Source: Paenibacillus planticolens
GTDB lineage: Bacteria; Bacillota; Bacilli; Paenibacillales; NBRC-103111
DNA length: 64,000 bases
NCBI RefSeq assembly: GCF_013141725.1
Contig: NZ_WHNZ01000015.1
Span: 434,001 to 498,000, forward strand
Reading direction: 5' to 3'
Shown here: positions 46,952-57,612 of the stretch, piece by piece
How positions within the stretch are numbered: position 1 is the first letter of the stretch
Layout of the letters: each line of letters opens with the position of its first letter
Notes under the pieces: generated by a model
Databases searched by the model: none
What the model saw: only the letters and a program-made list of their open reading frames with translations
What the model was told of the DNA's origin: nothing
Position numbers and translations under genes: made by a program

Positions 46952-49105
46952 ATGAATGGAGAATCGAGTATGCCGATCGAAAATTGGGAACAAACGGCGC
47001 CAGGCATTTGGCGCTTAACCATTAGAGAGCCTCGGGGGATGACTCCGCTAAGTTGGATGGGCGTTTCGCCCAAGGATGAAGCGCTGCAGCAGATGCCGCT
47101 GGTACAGCCGCCTTTTGCTTGGGACGCTATTGAGCTTGAGGAAGTCGGCGAGAGCCTCATTCTATCCTTTCCGCTGAATCCAACCGAAAAGCTGTATGGT
47201 ACAGGCCTTCAGCTGATGCGAATGAATCAACGGGGGAAAAGCCGTTATTTGCGGGTCAACAGCGATCCTAAGCAGGATACCGGTGAAACGCATGCGCCTG
47301 TCCCTTTTTATGTAAGCGATCAGGGCTACGGTGTATGGGTCGATACTTCCCGTATTGTGACACTGTATTGCGGTTCTACTTTAAAACAAGAAGATACGAA
47401 GAACGAGGAGATTCGCGATCGCAATACGGATAAGGGATGGAAGGCTACGCCGGTAGCTTCGCGGGTCGAGATTCGGATTCCTGCCGAAGGCGCAGTCATC
47501 TATTTATTTGGCGGGCCTGCTCTTTCGGATGTGGTTGCCAGATACAATTTATTTTGCGGTGGAGGCGTGCTGCCTCCCAAATGGGGACTTGGTTTCTGGC
47601 ACCGCGTCCCGACGCTGTATAGCGATCAGCAAGTGCTCGAAGAAGCCGGGGAGTTCCGTCTTCGCGATATTCCTTGCGATGTGATCGGACTGGAACCCGG
47701 CTGGCATAGCCATAGCTATCCGGTCAGCTATGAATGGGAAAAGAGCAGATTCCCTGATCCCGAAAGCTTTGTCCGTGAGCTCGCACAAAAGGGCTTTCGC
47801 GTGAACCTCTGGGAGCACCCCTACGTCTCGCCGCAGAGCGATTTGTATGCTGCGCTGCAGCCGCTTTCGGGAAGCCATACCGTGTGGGGCGGGCTTGCGC
47901 CGGACTACGCTCTGCCGGAGGCAGCTGGGCTCTATAAGAAGCAGCATGAAGAGCAGCACGTCAACATTGGGGTGTCCGGGTACAAGCTGGATGAGTGTGA
48001 TGGCAGTGAATTGACGAATCACTCATGGATGTTCCCGGCGCATGCCCGGTTCCCATCCGGCTTGGACGGCGAACAGATGAGGCAGATGTACGGGTTAATG
48101 TTTCAAAAAATGACGGCCGATCTGTTCCGCAGCCACAACCGCAGAACGTACGGACTCGTCCGGGCTTCGAATGCCGCAGCTTCCACGATGCCTTATGTGT
48201 TGTACTCGGATCTGTACGACCATAAGCAGTTTATTCGGGCGCTTTGCAACTCCTCATTCAGCGGCCTGCTGTGGACACCGGAGGTGCGCAGGGCGAGAAA
48301 CGCCGAAGATTGGGTTCGGCGGATGCAAACCGTCTGTTTCTCCCCGTTGGCTATGCTGAACGCTTGGGGTGACGGGACAAAGCCTTGGTCCTTCCCGGAA
48401 GTGGAGGGCATTGTTCGGCATTATATTAAGCTGCGGATGAGGCTGCTGCCGTATTTGTACACCGCCTTCGCCATCTACCGTGAGCAGGGAATTCCGCCTT
48501 TCCGGGCGATGCCTTTCGTCCTGACGCCAAATGAGATTGCCGATGCTGAAGCGAAGTCAGCCGCAGATGAGCAGCTCCTGCTGAATACGACAGATGCCGC
48601 ATACGGCAAGAAAAAAGCGAGAGAGTGGGACGACCAATACATGGTTGGCGATGCGCTGCTCGTAGCTCCGATGGTTGAGGGGGAGACGGAACGCGACGTA
48701 CTTTTGCCTGCGGGCGTCTGGTATGGGTTGGAAACCGGGGAGCGGTATACCGGCGGCTGCGTGATCCGGGTACAAGCAGGCTTGGATCATATCCCGATTT
48801 TCGTCAAAAGCGGATCGATCCTTCCAATGATGGCTGCCCTGCCGCATGTACCGGCATGTGGAACGCGGACGGAGATCGAGCTCGTGCATTTTGGCTTAGA
48901 ACCCGGGACAGCACGGCTCTATGACGATGATGGGGAAACCTTCGATTATGAGCAAGGCAAATGCAGCTGGTGGGAAGTGTCGATTGCCCAAGATCAAGAT
49001 GGCCGTTATGCCGGTGTATGGACGGGAGAAAATGATGCCTCGTCTTCCTACCACGTTGTCAACTGGCGATTCTCGCAAACGAGGTTGATGAACGAACGGT
49101 CGTGA
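46952..49105 (+). CDS. GH31 family glycosidase
   Basis: A 717-residue clan GH-D enzyme of family 31 (alpha-glucosidase, alpha-xylosidase, alpha-galactosidase and others). N-terminal beta-sandwich (about 1-200), barrel from KWGLGFWHRV on, then C-terminal beta domains. The likely nucleophile is D347 in GYKLDECDGSE and the likely acid/base D420 in YVLYSDLYDHKQF, both variants of the common WxDMNE and WxGD motifs, so the usual alpha-glucosidase or YicI xylosidase assignment is not safe. No signal peptide: cytoplasmic. Starts are ATG 46952 (immediately after the oxidoreductase stop) or ATG 46970 with GGAG ten bases before it. Confidence 0.88.
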   Translation: MNGESSMPIENWEQTAPGIWRLTIREPRGMTPLSWMGVSPKDEALQQMPLVQPPFAWDAIELEEVGESLILSFPLNPTEKLYGTGLQLMRMNQRGKSRYLRVNSDPKQDTGETHAPVPFYVSDQGYGVWVDTSRIVTLYCGSTLKQEDTKNEEIRDRNTDKGWKATPVASRVEIRIPAEGAVIYLFGGPALSDVVARYNLFCGGGVLPPKWGLGFWHRVPTLYSDQQVLEEAGEFRLRDIPCDVIGLEPGWHSHSYPVSYEWEKSRFPDPESFVRELAQKGFRVNLWEHPYVSPQSDLYAALQPLSGSHTVWGGLAPDYALPEAAGLYKKQHEEQHVNIGVSGYKLDECDGSELTNHSWMFPAHARFPSGLDGEQMRQMYGLMFQKMTADLFRSHNRRTYGLVRASNAAASTMPYVLYSDLYDHKQFIRALCNSSFSGLLWTPEVRRARNAEDWVRRMQTVCFSPLAMLNAWGDGTKPWSFPEVEGIVRHYIKLRMRLLPYLYTAFAIYREQGIPPFRAMPFVLTPNEIADAEAKSAADEQLLLNTTDAAYGKKKAREWDDQYMVGDALLVAPMVEGETERDVLLPAGVWYGLETGERYTGGCVIRVQAGLDHIPIFVKSGSILPMMAALPHVPACGTRTEIELVHFGLEPGTARLYDDDGETFDYEQGKCSWWEVSIAQDQDGRYAGVWTGENDASSSYHVVNWRFSQTRLMNERS

Positions 49106-49150
49106 GTCATAATTGGATTAACAACGCGGAAAAGCATAAGGAGGTCTGAC

Positions 49151-50170
49151 ATGCATGTACTAATCGTAGACGATGAACCTGTTATTCGCAGAGGAATGGT
49201 AAAAATGGCGGAAATGTACGCCCCAGCCTTCTCCAAAATTCAGACGGCCGAGAACGGCGAAGCTGCTTTGGAGCAAATCCGGGCTTCTGAGCCTGATCTG
49301 GTGTTAACGGATGTTCGCATGCCCAAAATGGACGGACTGGAATTATGCAAAATTATTCATGAGGAATTTCCTCATATTAAAACCGTTGTCATATCCGGTT
49401 ACAATGACTTTGCATATGCGCAGAAAAGTATGAGCTACGGTGTCAGGCACTATTTGTTGAAACCGGCTACAAAGAGCGATGTCCATGACATGCTGGATCA
49501 ATTGATCAAAAAACCGAAACAGGGTTATTTATCGCCGTCCCGTTATATTGAATGGATTGATCAAATGGAACAGCAAATTTGGGCGCTGCAAACGGAGGAA
49601 CTCCGAAGCCTCATCGTTCGCTGGCGCGAATATTGCCTGTCTGCCAATATTTCGCTTGCCCAGCTGAAAGAGCTGCTGGATGATTGCAATGCGATGCTTG
49701 TGAAACGCTTCCAAGCTCGCCATTACTCGCCTTCGTCCGTTCCTGCACGCTTGCAAGCGGATAGTGTTAAAGAAGCGCTGGACGCATTTGAAAAAGGCCT
49801 TTTGAAGATGCTCAGTGGATTGCATGCGGTGCGCAGCGGTCATTTCAAAGATCCGATGGAAGAAGCCAAGGCGTATATCGACAGCAGGCTGTCGGAGGAT
49901 ATTTCCCTGGATCAAGTCGCTGCCATGGTCGGATTGACGCCGACGTATTTCAGCTCGCTTTTTAAAAAGATAACCCAAGAGACCTTCGTGCAGTACCGGA
50001 TCAACAAACGGATGGCCAAAGCGAAAGAAATGCTGGCTGTTCCGCATGTTCGAATTGTCGATGTCGCGGCGGATGTAGGGTATGACGATTACCCCCATTT
50101 TACAAAAACCTTCAAAAAAATAGTCGGCGTTTGCCCGACGGAATACCGCGCCAGACTAGGTATCAAATGA
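49151..50170 (+). CDS. AraC-type response regulator (second YesN-like)
   Basis: 339 residues, shorter than the first YesN-like protein because the middle region is reduced. Receiver domain with DDE at 7-9, phospho-acceptor D54 in LTDVRMPKMDG and Lys in LKPAT; C-terminal AraC domain (about 240-339) with DISLDQVAAMVGLTPTYFSS and the second HTH ending DYPHFTKTFKKIVG. AAGGAGGTCTGAC is a near-perfect ribosome site. Its stop overlaps the kinase start as ATGA. Placed inside the glycan cluster, it should activate the surrounding transporter and glycosidase genes. Confidence 0.93.
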   Translation: MHVLIVDDEPVIRRGMVKMAEMYAPAFSKIQTAENGEAALEQIRASEPDLVLTDVRMPKMDGLELCKIIHEEFPHIKTVVISGYNDFAYAQKSMSYGVRHYLLKPATKSDVHDMLDQLIKKPKQGYLSPSRYIEWIDQMEQQIWALQTEELRSLIVRWREYCLSANISLAQLKELLDDCNAMLVKRFQARHYSPSSVPARLQADSVKEALDAFEKGLLKMLSGLHAVRSGHFKDPMEEAKAYIDSRLSEDISLDQVAAMVGLTPTYFSSLFKKITQETFVQYRINKRMAKAKEMLAVPHVRIVDVAADVGYDDYPHFTKTFKKIVGVCPTEYRARLGIK

Positions 50171-51987
50171 AGATAAGAGGTTTTACGAAGAAGATATTCG
50201 TCTATTTTCTCATTGTCATTATCCTTTCGCTCAGTTGTGTAGGTTTCTTCTCGTATATGATTACTTCCGGTGAGCTGGAGGAAATGGTAGAGGACCAAAT
50301 GAATCAAATTGCCGGAAACGCCGTTCACCATACCGATCTGTATTTAAAGGACTACGAGCGCTCCATTGTCTCGTTACTAACGAATAGACAGATCATGGAG
50401 TTCATTGACCTGCCTGTCACAAGGGAAGAATATGATTATTATATGTATCGGAAAACGATACGGGAATTTAGCGTAGATCCTTTATTTATTCGCAATCCCA
50501 AACTGGCTTCCGTCTATCTGATCAGCGATAAGAAGAATGCGGTTTACTATTACAACAATGTGAACGAGATGTCCTTCAACGCCGAGGATATTCAAAAGCA
50601 GCGCGATTATTTTCTTGCGAATACGACGCCGGACGGGCAATTAAGCATACTGAATCACACGATTATTGAAGGGCAAGAGAACCAGATGCTGACGATTGTC
50701 CGCCGTATTCGCGGCTATACGTCACCGGAAATGTCCGGTTTGCTAGCGATTGAAATGCGGTCTGCCGACCTGTCTGCCTTATGGAAAGGCATCGATTTAG
50801 GGAAGTATGGCTACCTGTTTATCATTGACGATAAAGGGCGCTACATTTACCACCCCAATGGAGGAAAAGTCGGAACGGGGGTTCCAAAAGCTTTTTTTGA
50901 AAAGCTGAATCAAGCCGGTTCGCGTGCCTTTACCGACGCCAATGAAGGCGATGAGCGCATGTACGTAGCCCGCAAATCTGAGTTTTCGGATTGGCAGCTC
51001 GTTGTTTCCATGCCGCTTCGCGAGCTGCGCAAGCCGCTATCCAACATTCGTTCGACAACGCTCGTTGTCGGTCTGTTCACGTTGGTATTAGCGCTCCTGC
51101 TCGCCTACAGATTCGGCAAATCGATTGCCAAACCGGTTCAAACGCTCAAAAGCGGCATGCGGGAGACGGAAAAGGGGAATTGGGCCACGATTCCGCTCCC
51201 TCCTCACCGTGACGAAATTGTTGAATTGATGGTCCGCTATAATTTGATGGTCAAGCGGCTTTCGGAAGCCGTTGATCGCGTAGTCCAAGTGGAACTAAGC
51301 AATTCGGAAATTAGGATGGAGCGGCAGAAGGCGGAGTTTCAATCTCTGCAGCTGCAGATCAATCCGCATTTTATGTACAACACGCTGGAGACAATCGTTT
51401 GTTATGCAACCATTCAGGATTCCGAGGAAATTTCAGAAATCGTGAAAGCGCTCGCGTATATGCTGCGATACTCCGTTCAGACGAATCTGGAAGAAATTAC
51501 AGTGGCTAACGAGCTGAAGCACGTTATGTATTATTTGCTCGTATTGAAGCATCGCATAGGTCGGGAGTTCGAGATCGACGTTGCCATTAAGCCTGAATAT
51601 TTGCTTCATGTCATGGTTCGTCTGACGCTTCAACCGCTGGTTGAAAATGTGTTTCAACATGCCTTTCCGGACGGTCTGGAGGACTACCACTATATTCGGA
51701 TCGACGGCGGGATTCGCGAAGGCATCTTTTGGATCAGTGTAGAGGATAATGGTTCCGGGATGTCGGAGACGAAGCTCAGTCAGCTCCAAGAGAAATTGAA
51801 TACTAATCGATTGGCGGACGGAGAAGTGGATGAAGCGGGTAAAAAAGGCGGAATTGGCGTATTGAACGTTCACCGCAGAATTCAAATGGTCTATGGGGAA
51901 CAGTATGGCTTGCAAATTGAAAGCAAAGCCGAACAAGGAACCAAAATGATCATGATGATGCCGGCATCGTCTAAAAATGCACTCTAG
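50167..51987 (+). CDS. YesM-type sensor histidine kinase (second)
   Basis: 606 residues. First membrane helix at about 10-32, extracellular Cache-type sensor with [16 protein letters not shown], second helix at about 300-320, HAMP, then the His-kinase domain with the phospho-accepting His in [14 protein letters not shown] and ATPase motifs VEDNGSGM and [12 protein letters not shown]. The start ATG at 50167 lies in the stop of the regulator gene. It probably senses an extracellular glycan fragment, directly or through one of the binding lipoproteins, and signals to the regulator. Confidence 0.93.
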   Translation: MKIRGFTKKIFVYFLIVIILSLSCVGFFSYMITSGELEEMVEDQMNQIAGNAVHHTDLYLKDYERSIVSLLTNRQIMEFIDLPVTREEYDYYMYRKTIREFSVDPLFIRNPKLASVYLISDKKNAVYYYNNVNEMSFNAEDIQKQRDYFLANTTPDGQLSILNHTIIEGQENQMLTIVRRIRGYTSPEMSGLLAIEMRSADLSALWKGIDLGKYGYLFIIDDKGRYIYHPNGGKVGTGVPKAFFEKLNQAGSRAFTDANEGDERMYVARKSEFSDWQLVVSMPLRELRKPLSNIRSTTLVVGLFTLVLALLLAYRFGKSIAKPVQTLKSGMRETEKGNWATIPLPPHRDEIVELMVRYNLMVKRLSEAVDRVVQVELSNSEIRMERQKAEFQSLQLQINPHFMYNTLETIVCYATIQDSEEISEIVKALAYMLRYSVQTNLEEITVANELKHVMYYLLVLKHRIGREFEIDVAIKPEYLLHVMVRLTLQPLVENVFQHAFPDGLEDYHYIRIDGGIREGIFWISVEDNGSGMSETKLSQLQEKLNTNRLADGEVDEAGKKGGIGVLNVHRRIQMVYGEQYGLQIESKAEQGTKMIMMMPASSKNAL

Positions 51988-52010
51988 GGCGGCGCAGAGG
52001 GGGAATTTGT

Positions 52011-54311
52011 TTGAGCAATCGCAAGAAGTTGTGGTATTCGCAGCCTGCCAAAGAATGGGTGGAGGCGCTGCCGATCGGCAATGGCCGTCTGGGCGGGATG
52101 ATTTTCGGTCATGTGCAAGAGGAAAAGATTCAATTAAATGAGGATTCCATCTGGTATGGAGGCCCTAAGCAAGGGCTGAATCCGGATGGCTTCCGTTATT
52201 TAGGTGAAATTCGCGAACATCTATTTGCTGAAAATGTAGAAGAGGCCACGAGATTAACGCGATTGGCTCTCTTTTCTACACCCAAATATTATAATCCCTA
52301 TCAGCCTTTAGGGGATTTAAGACTGTACTTTCATGGGCAGCAGGGGCATGTCGAAGATTACCGGCGGGAGCTGGACTTGAACCAAGCCATTGCCCGAACG
52401 ACGTATAAGATCAATGGCGTCACGTACCGGCGCGAGATGTATGCCAGCTACCCGGATCAACTGCTCATCATTCGCTTGGCGTGTGACAGCCCGGGGATGC
52501 TGAACTTGTCAGCAGGTTTAAACCGCAGACCGTATGAAGGAGAAAGCGGATCTGAGTCGTCGGATCGCATCTGGATGAGCGGCGAATGCGGCAAGCACGG
52601 GGTAGATTATGCCTGTATGGTGCAAGCTCGCTCTGCCGATGGCCGAATATCCGTTATCGGCGATTTCTTATCGGTTGAAGGCGCCAGTTCTGTTACGCTG
52701 ATGCTTGCGGCAGCCAGTACGTTCCGCGAGGCGGATCCTATGGCGGCTTGCCGGTATCAGCTCGATGAAGCTGGCCGGTTCACAGACAGCGAGCTGGAAC
52801 TCCGGCATACGGAGGATTATCGGACCTTATACGATCGCGTTGAGCTTCGTTTGACGAATCAGGATCCGTTCGATGCCATAGCTACCGATGTGCGGCTGAA
52901 ACGGCTGCAGGAGCCCGGTGAGGCGGAGGACATCGGCATGATGGAGCTTTACTTTCATTACGGCCGCTACTTGCTCATCGCCAGCTCCCGTCCCGGTTGT
53001 TTGCCTGCCAATCTTCAGGGCATCTGGAATGACAGCTTTACGCCGCCCTGGGAGTCCAAATATACAATTAATATCAATACGCAAATGAACTATTGGCCTG
53101 CCGAGGTTTGCGGCTTAACGGAATGCCATGAACCGCTGTTCGACCATATCGAGAGGATGCAGGCGAGCGGCCGGGAGACGGCGAGAGAGCTCTATGGCTG
53201 CTCGGGCTTTGTTGCGCATCATAACACGAATATATGGGGAGAAACGCGGCCGGAAGGCTTATTTCCAACCTGTGTGATATGGCCGATGGGAGCTGCATGG
53301 CTAAGCTTGCATCTGTGGGAACGGTTCAGGTTTACACAGGATATGGATTTTCTGCGCCAAAAGGCTTATCCCATCCTCAAGGAGGCGGCGGCATTTTTTG
53401 TCGATTATTTGGCAGAGTTGCCGGATGGCCGGCTCGTAACCGGTCCTTCTGTTTCTCCTGAGAACGTTTACGTCTTGCCGGACGGCACCAAGGGCGCCAT
53501 ATGCATGGGACCCGCCATGGATTCGCAGATCATCTACGAGTTGTTTGAAGCTTGCAGACTGAGCAGCATGTATCTAGAGATTGATGTTGAGCTGCGCAGC
53601 CGGCTTTCCGGGCTGCAGGAGCGGCTGCCTCAGACGCAGATCGGCAAACACGGACAAATCATGGAATGGCTGGAGGATTATGAGGAGGCTGATCCCGGCC
53701 ATCGGCATATCTCCCAATTATTTGCGCTGCACCCAGGCACACAAATCAGCCCGAACCGCACGCCGGAGCTAGCCAAGGCGGCTGCGGCAACGCTACAGCG
53801 CAGGTTGGCGCACGGAGGAGGGCATACGGGCTGGAGCAGCGCCTGGATCGTGAATATGCTGGCCAGGCTGGAGGAAGGAGAGCAATCGTATGCCCATTTG
53901 CAGCATATGCTCCGCAAATCAACTTATCTCAACCTCTTTGACGCGCACCCTCCTTTCCAAATTGACGGTAATTTTGGCGCCACGGCAGGCATCGCAGAAA
54001 TGCTGCTGCAGTCGCATGCCGGAGAACTGGCCTTGCTGCCTGCTCTGCCCTTTGCATGGCCGGATGGCCAAGTAACCGGGTTAAGAGCTCGCGGAGGCTA
54101 TATCGTTGACGTGACTTGGCGCAGCGGGGAGCTGTCGAGAGCAGCTATTCAGGCGACGAGGGGCGGCCTCTGCCAAGTCCGGACCGTCGATTCGGTGGCC
54201 GTACGATGCGGGGAAGATGACATCCCCGCAAGCGGCGGACAGCGGGTCATAGCGTTTTCCGTTGAAGCTGGAAAGACGTATGAACTTTATTGTGAAAACC
54301 AATTCTCATAA
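52011..54311 (+). CDS. GH95 family alpha-L-fucosidase (or alpha-L-galactosidase)
   Basis: A 766-residue inverting glycosidase of family 95. N-terminal [21 protein letters not shown], the [11 protein letters not shown] motif with catalytic Asn near residue 356, the likely acid E552 in [19 protein letters not shown], and D652 in [11 protein letters not shown] reproduce the catalytic set of Bifidobacterium AfcA. Family members remove alpha-1,2-linked L-fucose or L-galactose. No signal peptide, so it is cytoplasmic. The start is TTG at 52011, with GAGGGGGAA before it. It lies 23 bases after the histidine kinase and is the last gene of the glycan region. Confidence 0.93.
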   Translation: MSNRKKLWYSQPAKEWVEALPIGNGRLGGMIFGHVQEEKIQLNEDSIWYGGPKQGLNPDGFRYLGEIREHLFAENVEEATRLTRLALFSTPKYYNPYQPLGDLRLYFHGQQGHVEDYRRELDLNQAIARTTYKINGVTYRREMYASYPDQLLIIRLACDSPGMLNLSAGLNRRPYEGESGSESSDRIWMSGECGKHGVDYACMVQARSADGRISVIGDFLSVEGASSVTLMLAAASTFREADPMAACRYQLDEAGRFTDSELELRHTEDYRTLYDRVELRLTNQDPFDAIATDVRLKRLQEPGEAEDIGMMELYFHYGRYLLIASSRPGCLPANLQGIWNDSFTPPWESKYTININTQMNYWPAEVCGLTECHEPLFDHIERMQASGRETARELYGCSGFVAHHNTNIWGETRPEGLFPTCVIWPMGAAWLSLHLWERFRFTQDMDFLRQKAYPILKEAAAFFVDYLAELPDGRLVTGPSVSPENVYVLPDGTKGAICMGPAMDSQIIYELFEACRLSSMYLEIDVELRSRLSGLQERLPQTQIGKHGQIMEWLEDYEEADPGHRHISQLFALHPGTQISPNRTPELAKAAAATLQRRLAHGGGHTGWSSAWIVNMLARLEEGEQSYAHLQHMLRKSTYLNLFDAHPPFQIDGNFGATAGIAEMLLQSHAGELALLPALPFAWPDGQVTGLRARGGYIVDVTWRSGELSRAAIQATRGGLCQVRTVDSVAVRCGEDDIPASGGQRVIAFSVEAGKTYELYCENQFS

Positions 54312-54414
54312 AAATTTCGGGCAAGTTATCTTCTGTGGGTGCATAGGATTGTAGTACACAATTCACCATCACGAGCTGACCTATATTTGAAGGCAGCAGT
54401 GAAAGGAGGTACCC

Positions 54415-56310
54415 ATGGACATATTCAAAAGAATTTCGGAGCATCGTACGGAGAAGGATGCATTGAGCTGGACCGGTACGTTCGCGGAGTACATAGAATT
54501 GCTTCGCAAAAATCCTGGACTCGCAAGAACCGCACATTCCAGAGTCTATGATATGATTGCTTCGCAAGGGATTAACGATCAATCGGGGCACAAGTCTTAC
54601 AAATTTTTCAACCAAGAGATTTTCGGTCTGGATCGAGCGATTGAGAAGCTGGTAGAAGAATATTTCCACTCCGCAGCCCGTCGATTGGATGTTCGTAAAC
54701 GTATTTTGCTGCTAATGGGTCCTGTAAGCGGTGGTAAGTCTACAATTGTGACGATGCTGAAACGCGGGTTGGAGCAGTTCGCCAAAACGGATTTAGGGGC
54801 CGTCTATGCGATCAAAGGGTGCCCGATGCACGAGGAGCCGCTTCATCTGATTCCGATGGAACTGCGCCCCGAGATCGAGCGGGAGTTAAATGTAAAAATT
54901 GAAGGCAGCTTATGTCCGTCCTGCCAAATGCGTCTGAAAACCGACTACAATGGGTGCATCGAAGACGTCTTGGTGGAGCGGGTGTTCGTTTCCGAGGAAG
55001 GCCGTGTCGGTATCGGGACGTTCAGTCCTTCGGATCCCAAATCGCAGGATATTGCCGATCTGACGGGAAGCATCGACTTCTCGACGATCACCGAGTTCGG
55101 TTCCGAATCCGATCCGCGCGCTTACCGGTTCGACGGGGAGCTCAATAAGGCGAATCGGGGGATTATGGAGTTCCAGGAAATGCTGAAATGCGATGAAAAG
55201 TTCCTCTGGAACCTTCTTTCCCTTACGCAAGAGGGGAACTTCAAAGCCGGACGGTTTGCGCTTATTAGCGCCGACGAGCTCATTGTTGCCCACACGAACG
55301 AAACGGAGTACAAATCCTTTATTGCGAATAAAAAGAATGAAGCATTGCAATCCAGGATGATTGTTATGCCGATTCCGTATAACCTGCGGGTTTCCGATGA
55401 AGAAAAAATTTACTACAAACTCATCGGACAGAGCGATATGTCGCACATTCACACTGCTCCGCACTCGCTCCGGGTGGCTGCGATCTTCTCCATCTTGACC
55501 CGCTTGAAAGAAACGAAGAAGCAAGGGATGGATTTGGTCAAAAAAATGCGGATGTACGACGGTGAAGTCGTCGAAGGCTACAAGGAAGCCGATCTGAAAG
55601 AAATGCAAAACGAATTCCAAGAAGAGGGCATGAGCGGCATTGATCCGCGGTACGTCATCAACCGGATTTCCAGTGCTTTGATCCGCCAGGATCTTCAGTG
55701 CATTAACGCACTGGATGTGCTGCGCGCTCTGAAGGACGGTCTCGATCAGCATCCGTCGATTACGAAGGATGAGCGTGAGCGGTACCTGAATTTCATCTCC
55801 GTCGCGCGCAAGGAGTACGATGACATCGCCAAAAAAGAAGTGCAGAAAGCATTCGTTTATTCCTTCGAAGAGTCGGCCAAAACCATTTTCGATAACTATC
55901 TCGACAATATTGAGGCGTACTGCAATTGGGGCAAAATCAAGGATCCGCTTACCGGCGAGGAGATGGATCCGGATGAGCGCTTGATGCGCTCGATCGAGGA
56001 GCAAATCGGGATCTCCGAAAACGCGAAAAAAGCGTTCCGCGAAGAAATACTCATTCGTATTTCCTCCTATTCCCGCAAAGGCCGGAAATTCGATTACAGC
56101 AGCCACGAACGTCTGCGCGAAGCGATTGAGAAGAAGCTATTTGCCGATCTGAAAGATATTGTGAAGATTACGACATCGTCGAAGACGCCGGATGAGAAGC
56201 AGTTGAAGAAGATTAATGATGTTACGAAGCAGTTGATCGATGAGCACGGCTATTGCCCGGTATGTGCGAATGAATTGCTGCGTTATGTGGGAAGTTTGCT
56301 GAACAGATAA
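54415..56310 (+). CDS. prkA: PrkA family serine protein kinase
   Basis: PrkA is a 631-residue AAA-type ATPase/serine kinase of spore-formers and many other bacteria, linked to sporulation and stress. The P-loop is LMGPVSGGKST (about residue 99-109), followed by GCPMHEEPLHL and CPSCQMRLK, which form the PrkA-specific AAA region; the C-terminal half (about 430-631) is the kinase-like PrkA domain ending with a CPVCANELL Cys pair. AAAGGAGGTACCC is an excellent ribosome site. It usually sits in front of yhbH and spoVR; neither is here, and a terminator follows directly. Confidence 0.95.
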   Translation: MDIFKRISEHRTEKDALSWTGTFAEYIELLRKNPGLARTAHSRVYDMIASQGINDQSGHKSYKFFNQEIFGLDRAIEKLVEEYFHSAARRLDVRKRILLLMGPVSGGKSTIVTMLKRGLEQFAKTDLGAVYAIKGCPMHEEPLHLIPMELRPEIERELNVKIEGSLCPSCQMRLKTDYNGCIEDVLVERVFVSEEGRVGIGTFSPSDPKSQDIADLTGSIDFSTITEFGSESDPRAYRFDGELNKANRGIMEFQEMLKCDEKFLWNLLSLTQEGNFKAGRFALISADELIVAHTNETEYKSFIANKKNEALQSRMIVMPIPYNLRVSDEEKIYYKLIGQSDMSHIHTAPHSLRVAAIFSILTRLKETKKQGMDLVKKMRMYDGEVVEGYKEADLKEMQNEFQEEGMSGIDPRYVINRISSALIRQDLQCINALDVLRALKDGLDQHPSITKDERERYLNFISVARKEYDDIAKKEVQKAFVYSFEESAKTIFDNYLDNIEAYCNWGKIKDPLTGEEMDPDERLMRSIEEQIGISENAKKAFREEILIRISSYSRKGRKFDYSSHERLREAIEKKLFADLKDIVKITTSSKTPDEKQLKKINDVTKQLIDEHGYCPVCANELLRYVGSLLNR

Positions 56311-56807
56311 CAGAACGTTAAGGACCTAAGGCGCCGATGATGCCTCGGGTCTTTTTTACGTTGGAAAAAGGTGTATTTTGGAAATCTTAATAAATCAAGT
56401 CTCAATTTTGTGAACAAATTATTAAGGCGTTTTTTTCGCTTCGGCGCTTTAAAATGTGAAAAGGGCAGCCTGAACAATCTGAAAATTCGAAATTGTAAAG
56501 CTGTGTTCATGTCGAATCTCTTGGCTTTTTGTGTCGATTCGTGTCGAAATTATAGGAATGATGACGTTTAAATTACAATATGCCCTTGGTACTGTTCTTT
56601 TCTGAATTTCTCGAAAAATGAACGGTATAATTGACTCACTTTTTGTTTTATAAAGATTACATCAAATTGCGACAAAAGTACCATAAATATGTCAATAGGT
56701 GTAGGCAAGGCATTTATAATTATGGTAAACTTCAAAATGAGAATTAAACATAGAACAATGTCGCATCTTGTTCTTTCATATTTTTTTTGTCGGATTGGGG
56801 TTTCAAA
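56311..56807 (+). other. AT-rich promoter region of the surface-glycan operon
   Basis: About 500 bases without a supported gene. After the prkA terminator it is markedly AT-rich and includes three TGTCGA words (56512-56550), two TATAAT elements (56622-56627 and 56715-56720) without strong -35 boxes, and no obvious riboswitch. It presumably holds the operon promoter(s) and regulator sites. Confidence 0.5.
56322..56357 (+). terminator. Terminator after prkA
   Basis: GGACCTAAGGC and GCCTCGGGTC pair with small bulges, followed by TTTTTT. Confidence 0.65.
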
Positions 56808-57581
56808 ATGATTGATATACATAGCCATATACTTCCAGATATCGATGACGGGGCCGGCGATTTAGAACAATCCATTTTGATGGCACGAGAAGCTGTCGTA
56901 CAGGGCATACACTCCGTTATTGCCACACCTCATCATGAGAACGGCAGATACACCAATGACGCTCAGTTCGTTGAATTGCAAGTTAAAGCGTTTCAAGTCG
57001 AACTGCAAAAAAGGAATATTCCGCTTCGCCTACATGCCGGTCAAGAAATTCGCGTTTATCGAAATTTGGTAGAGGATATTGAAGCTAAGAGAACCTCTAC
57101 GCTGAACGGCTCGCGGTACATGTTGTTGGAATTTCCTTCCGACCGGATACCGTCCGGTTTTCATGACCTTTTGCACGAGCTGAGGTTAATGGAAATTGTA
57201 CCGATTATTGCTCATCCTGAGCGCAACCGGGAGATCGTCCAGCATCCTGAGAAGCTTCTTGAGCTAGTGCAGCTAGGGGCTTTATCCCAAATTACAGCTC
57301 ATTCCTTATTAGGTCATTTCGGCAAATCCATTCAAGCTTTAACGCTTCATTTATGCAGAAATCATTTGGCTCACTTTGTTTCATCTGATGCTCATAATAC
57401 AACGAATCGGGGCTTCGCACTTGCCGGCGCCTATCACATATTGCAAGAAAAGCTGGGAACAGATGTTGTGAACACCTTCCAAAATAACGCCAGCAGTGTC
57501 GTCCATGACTTAGAAATCGAGAGCTGTCAACCTGTTTGGGCGAGACCAAAATGGTTTCAATTTTGGAAATCCAATATATAA
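56808..57581 (+). CDS. cpsB: PHP-domain protein-tyrosine phosphatase, CpsB/YwqE type
   Basis: A 257-residue metal-dependent tyrosine phosphatase of the PHP fold that removes phosphate from the BY-kinase of capsule/exopolysaccharide systems. Metal-binding motifs are clear: MIDIHSHILPDIDDGA at the start, ATPHHENGRY, AHPERN and SSDAHN. The ATG at 56808 follows TTGGGG; the frame upstream has no proper site. It is the first gene of a surface-glycan operon, with the cognate kinase gene at 60889-61578. Confidence 0.93.
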   Translation: MIDIHSHILPDIDDGAGDLEQSILMAREAVVQGIHSVIATPHHENGRYTNDAQFVELQVKAFQVELQKRNIPLRLHAGQEIRVYRNLVEDIEAKRTSTLNGSRYMLLEFPSDRIPSGFHDLLHELRLMEIVPIIAHPERNREIVQHPEKLLELVQLGALSQITAHSLLGHFGKSIQALTLHLCRNHLAHFVSSDAHNTTNRGFALAGAYHILQEKLGTDVVNTFQNNASSVVHDLEIESCQPVWARPKWFQFWKSNI

Positions 57582-57612
57582 GTAAACTAAATTAATTGAG
57601 GTGAATTTTAGC

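Noticed and set aside
54910..56106. A 398-codon frame antisense to prkA
   Set aside because: It mirrors the conserved prkA codons, has no start context, and prkA is a firm call.
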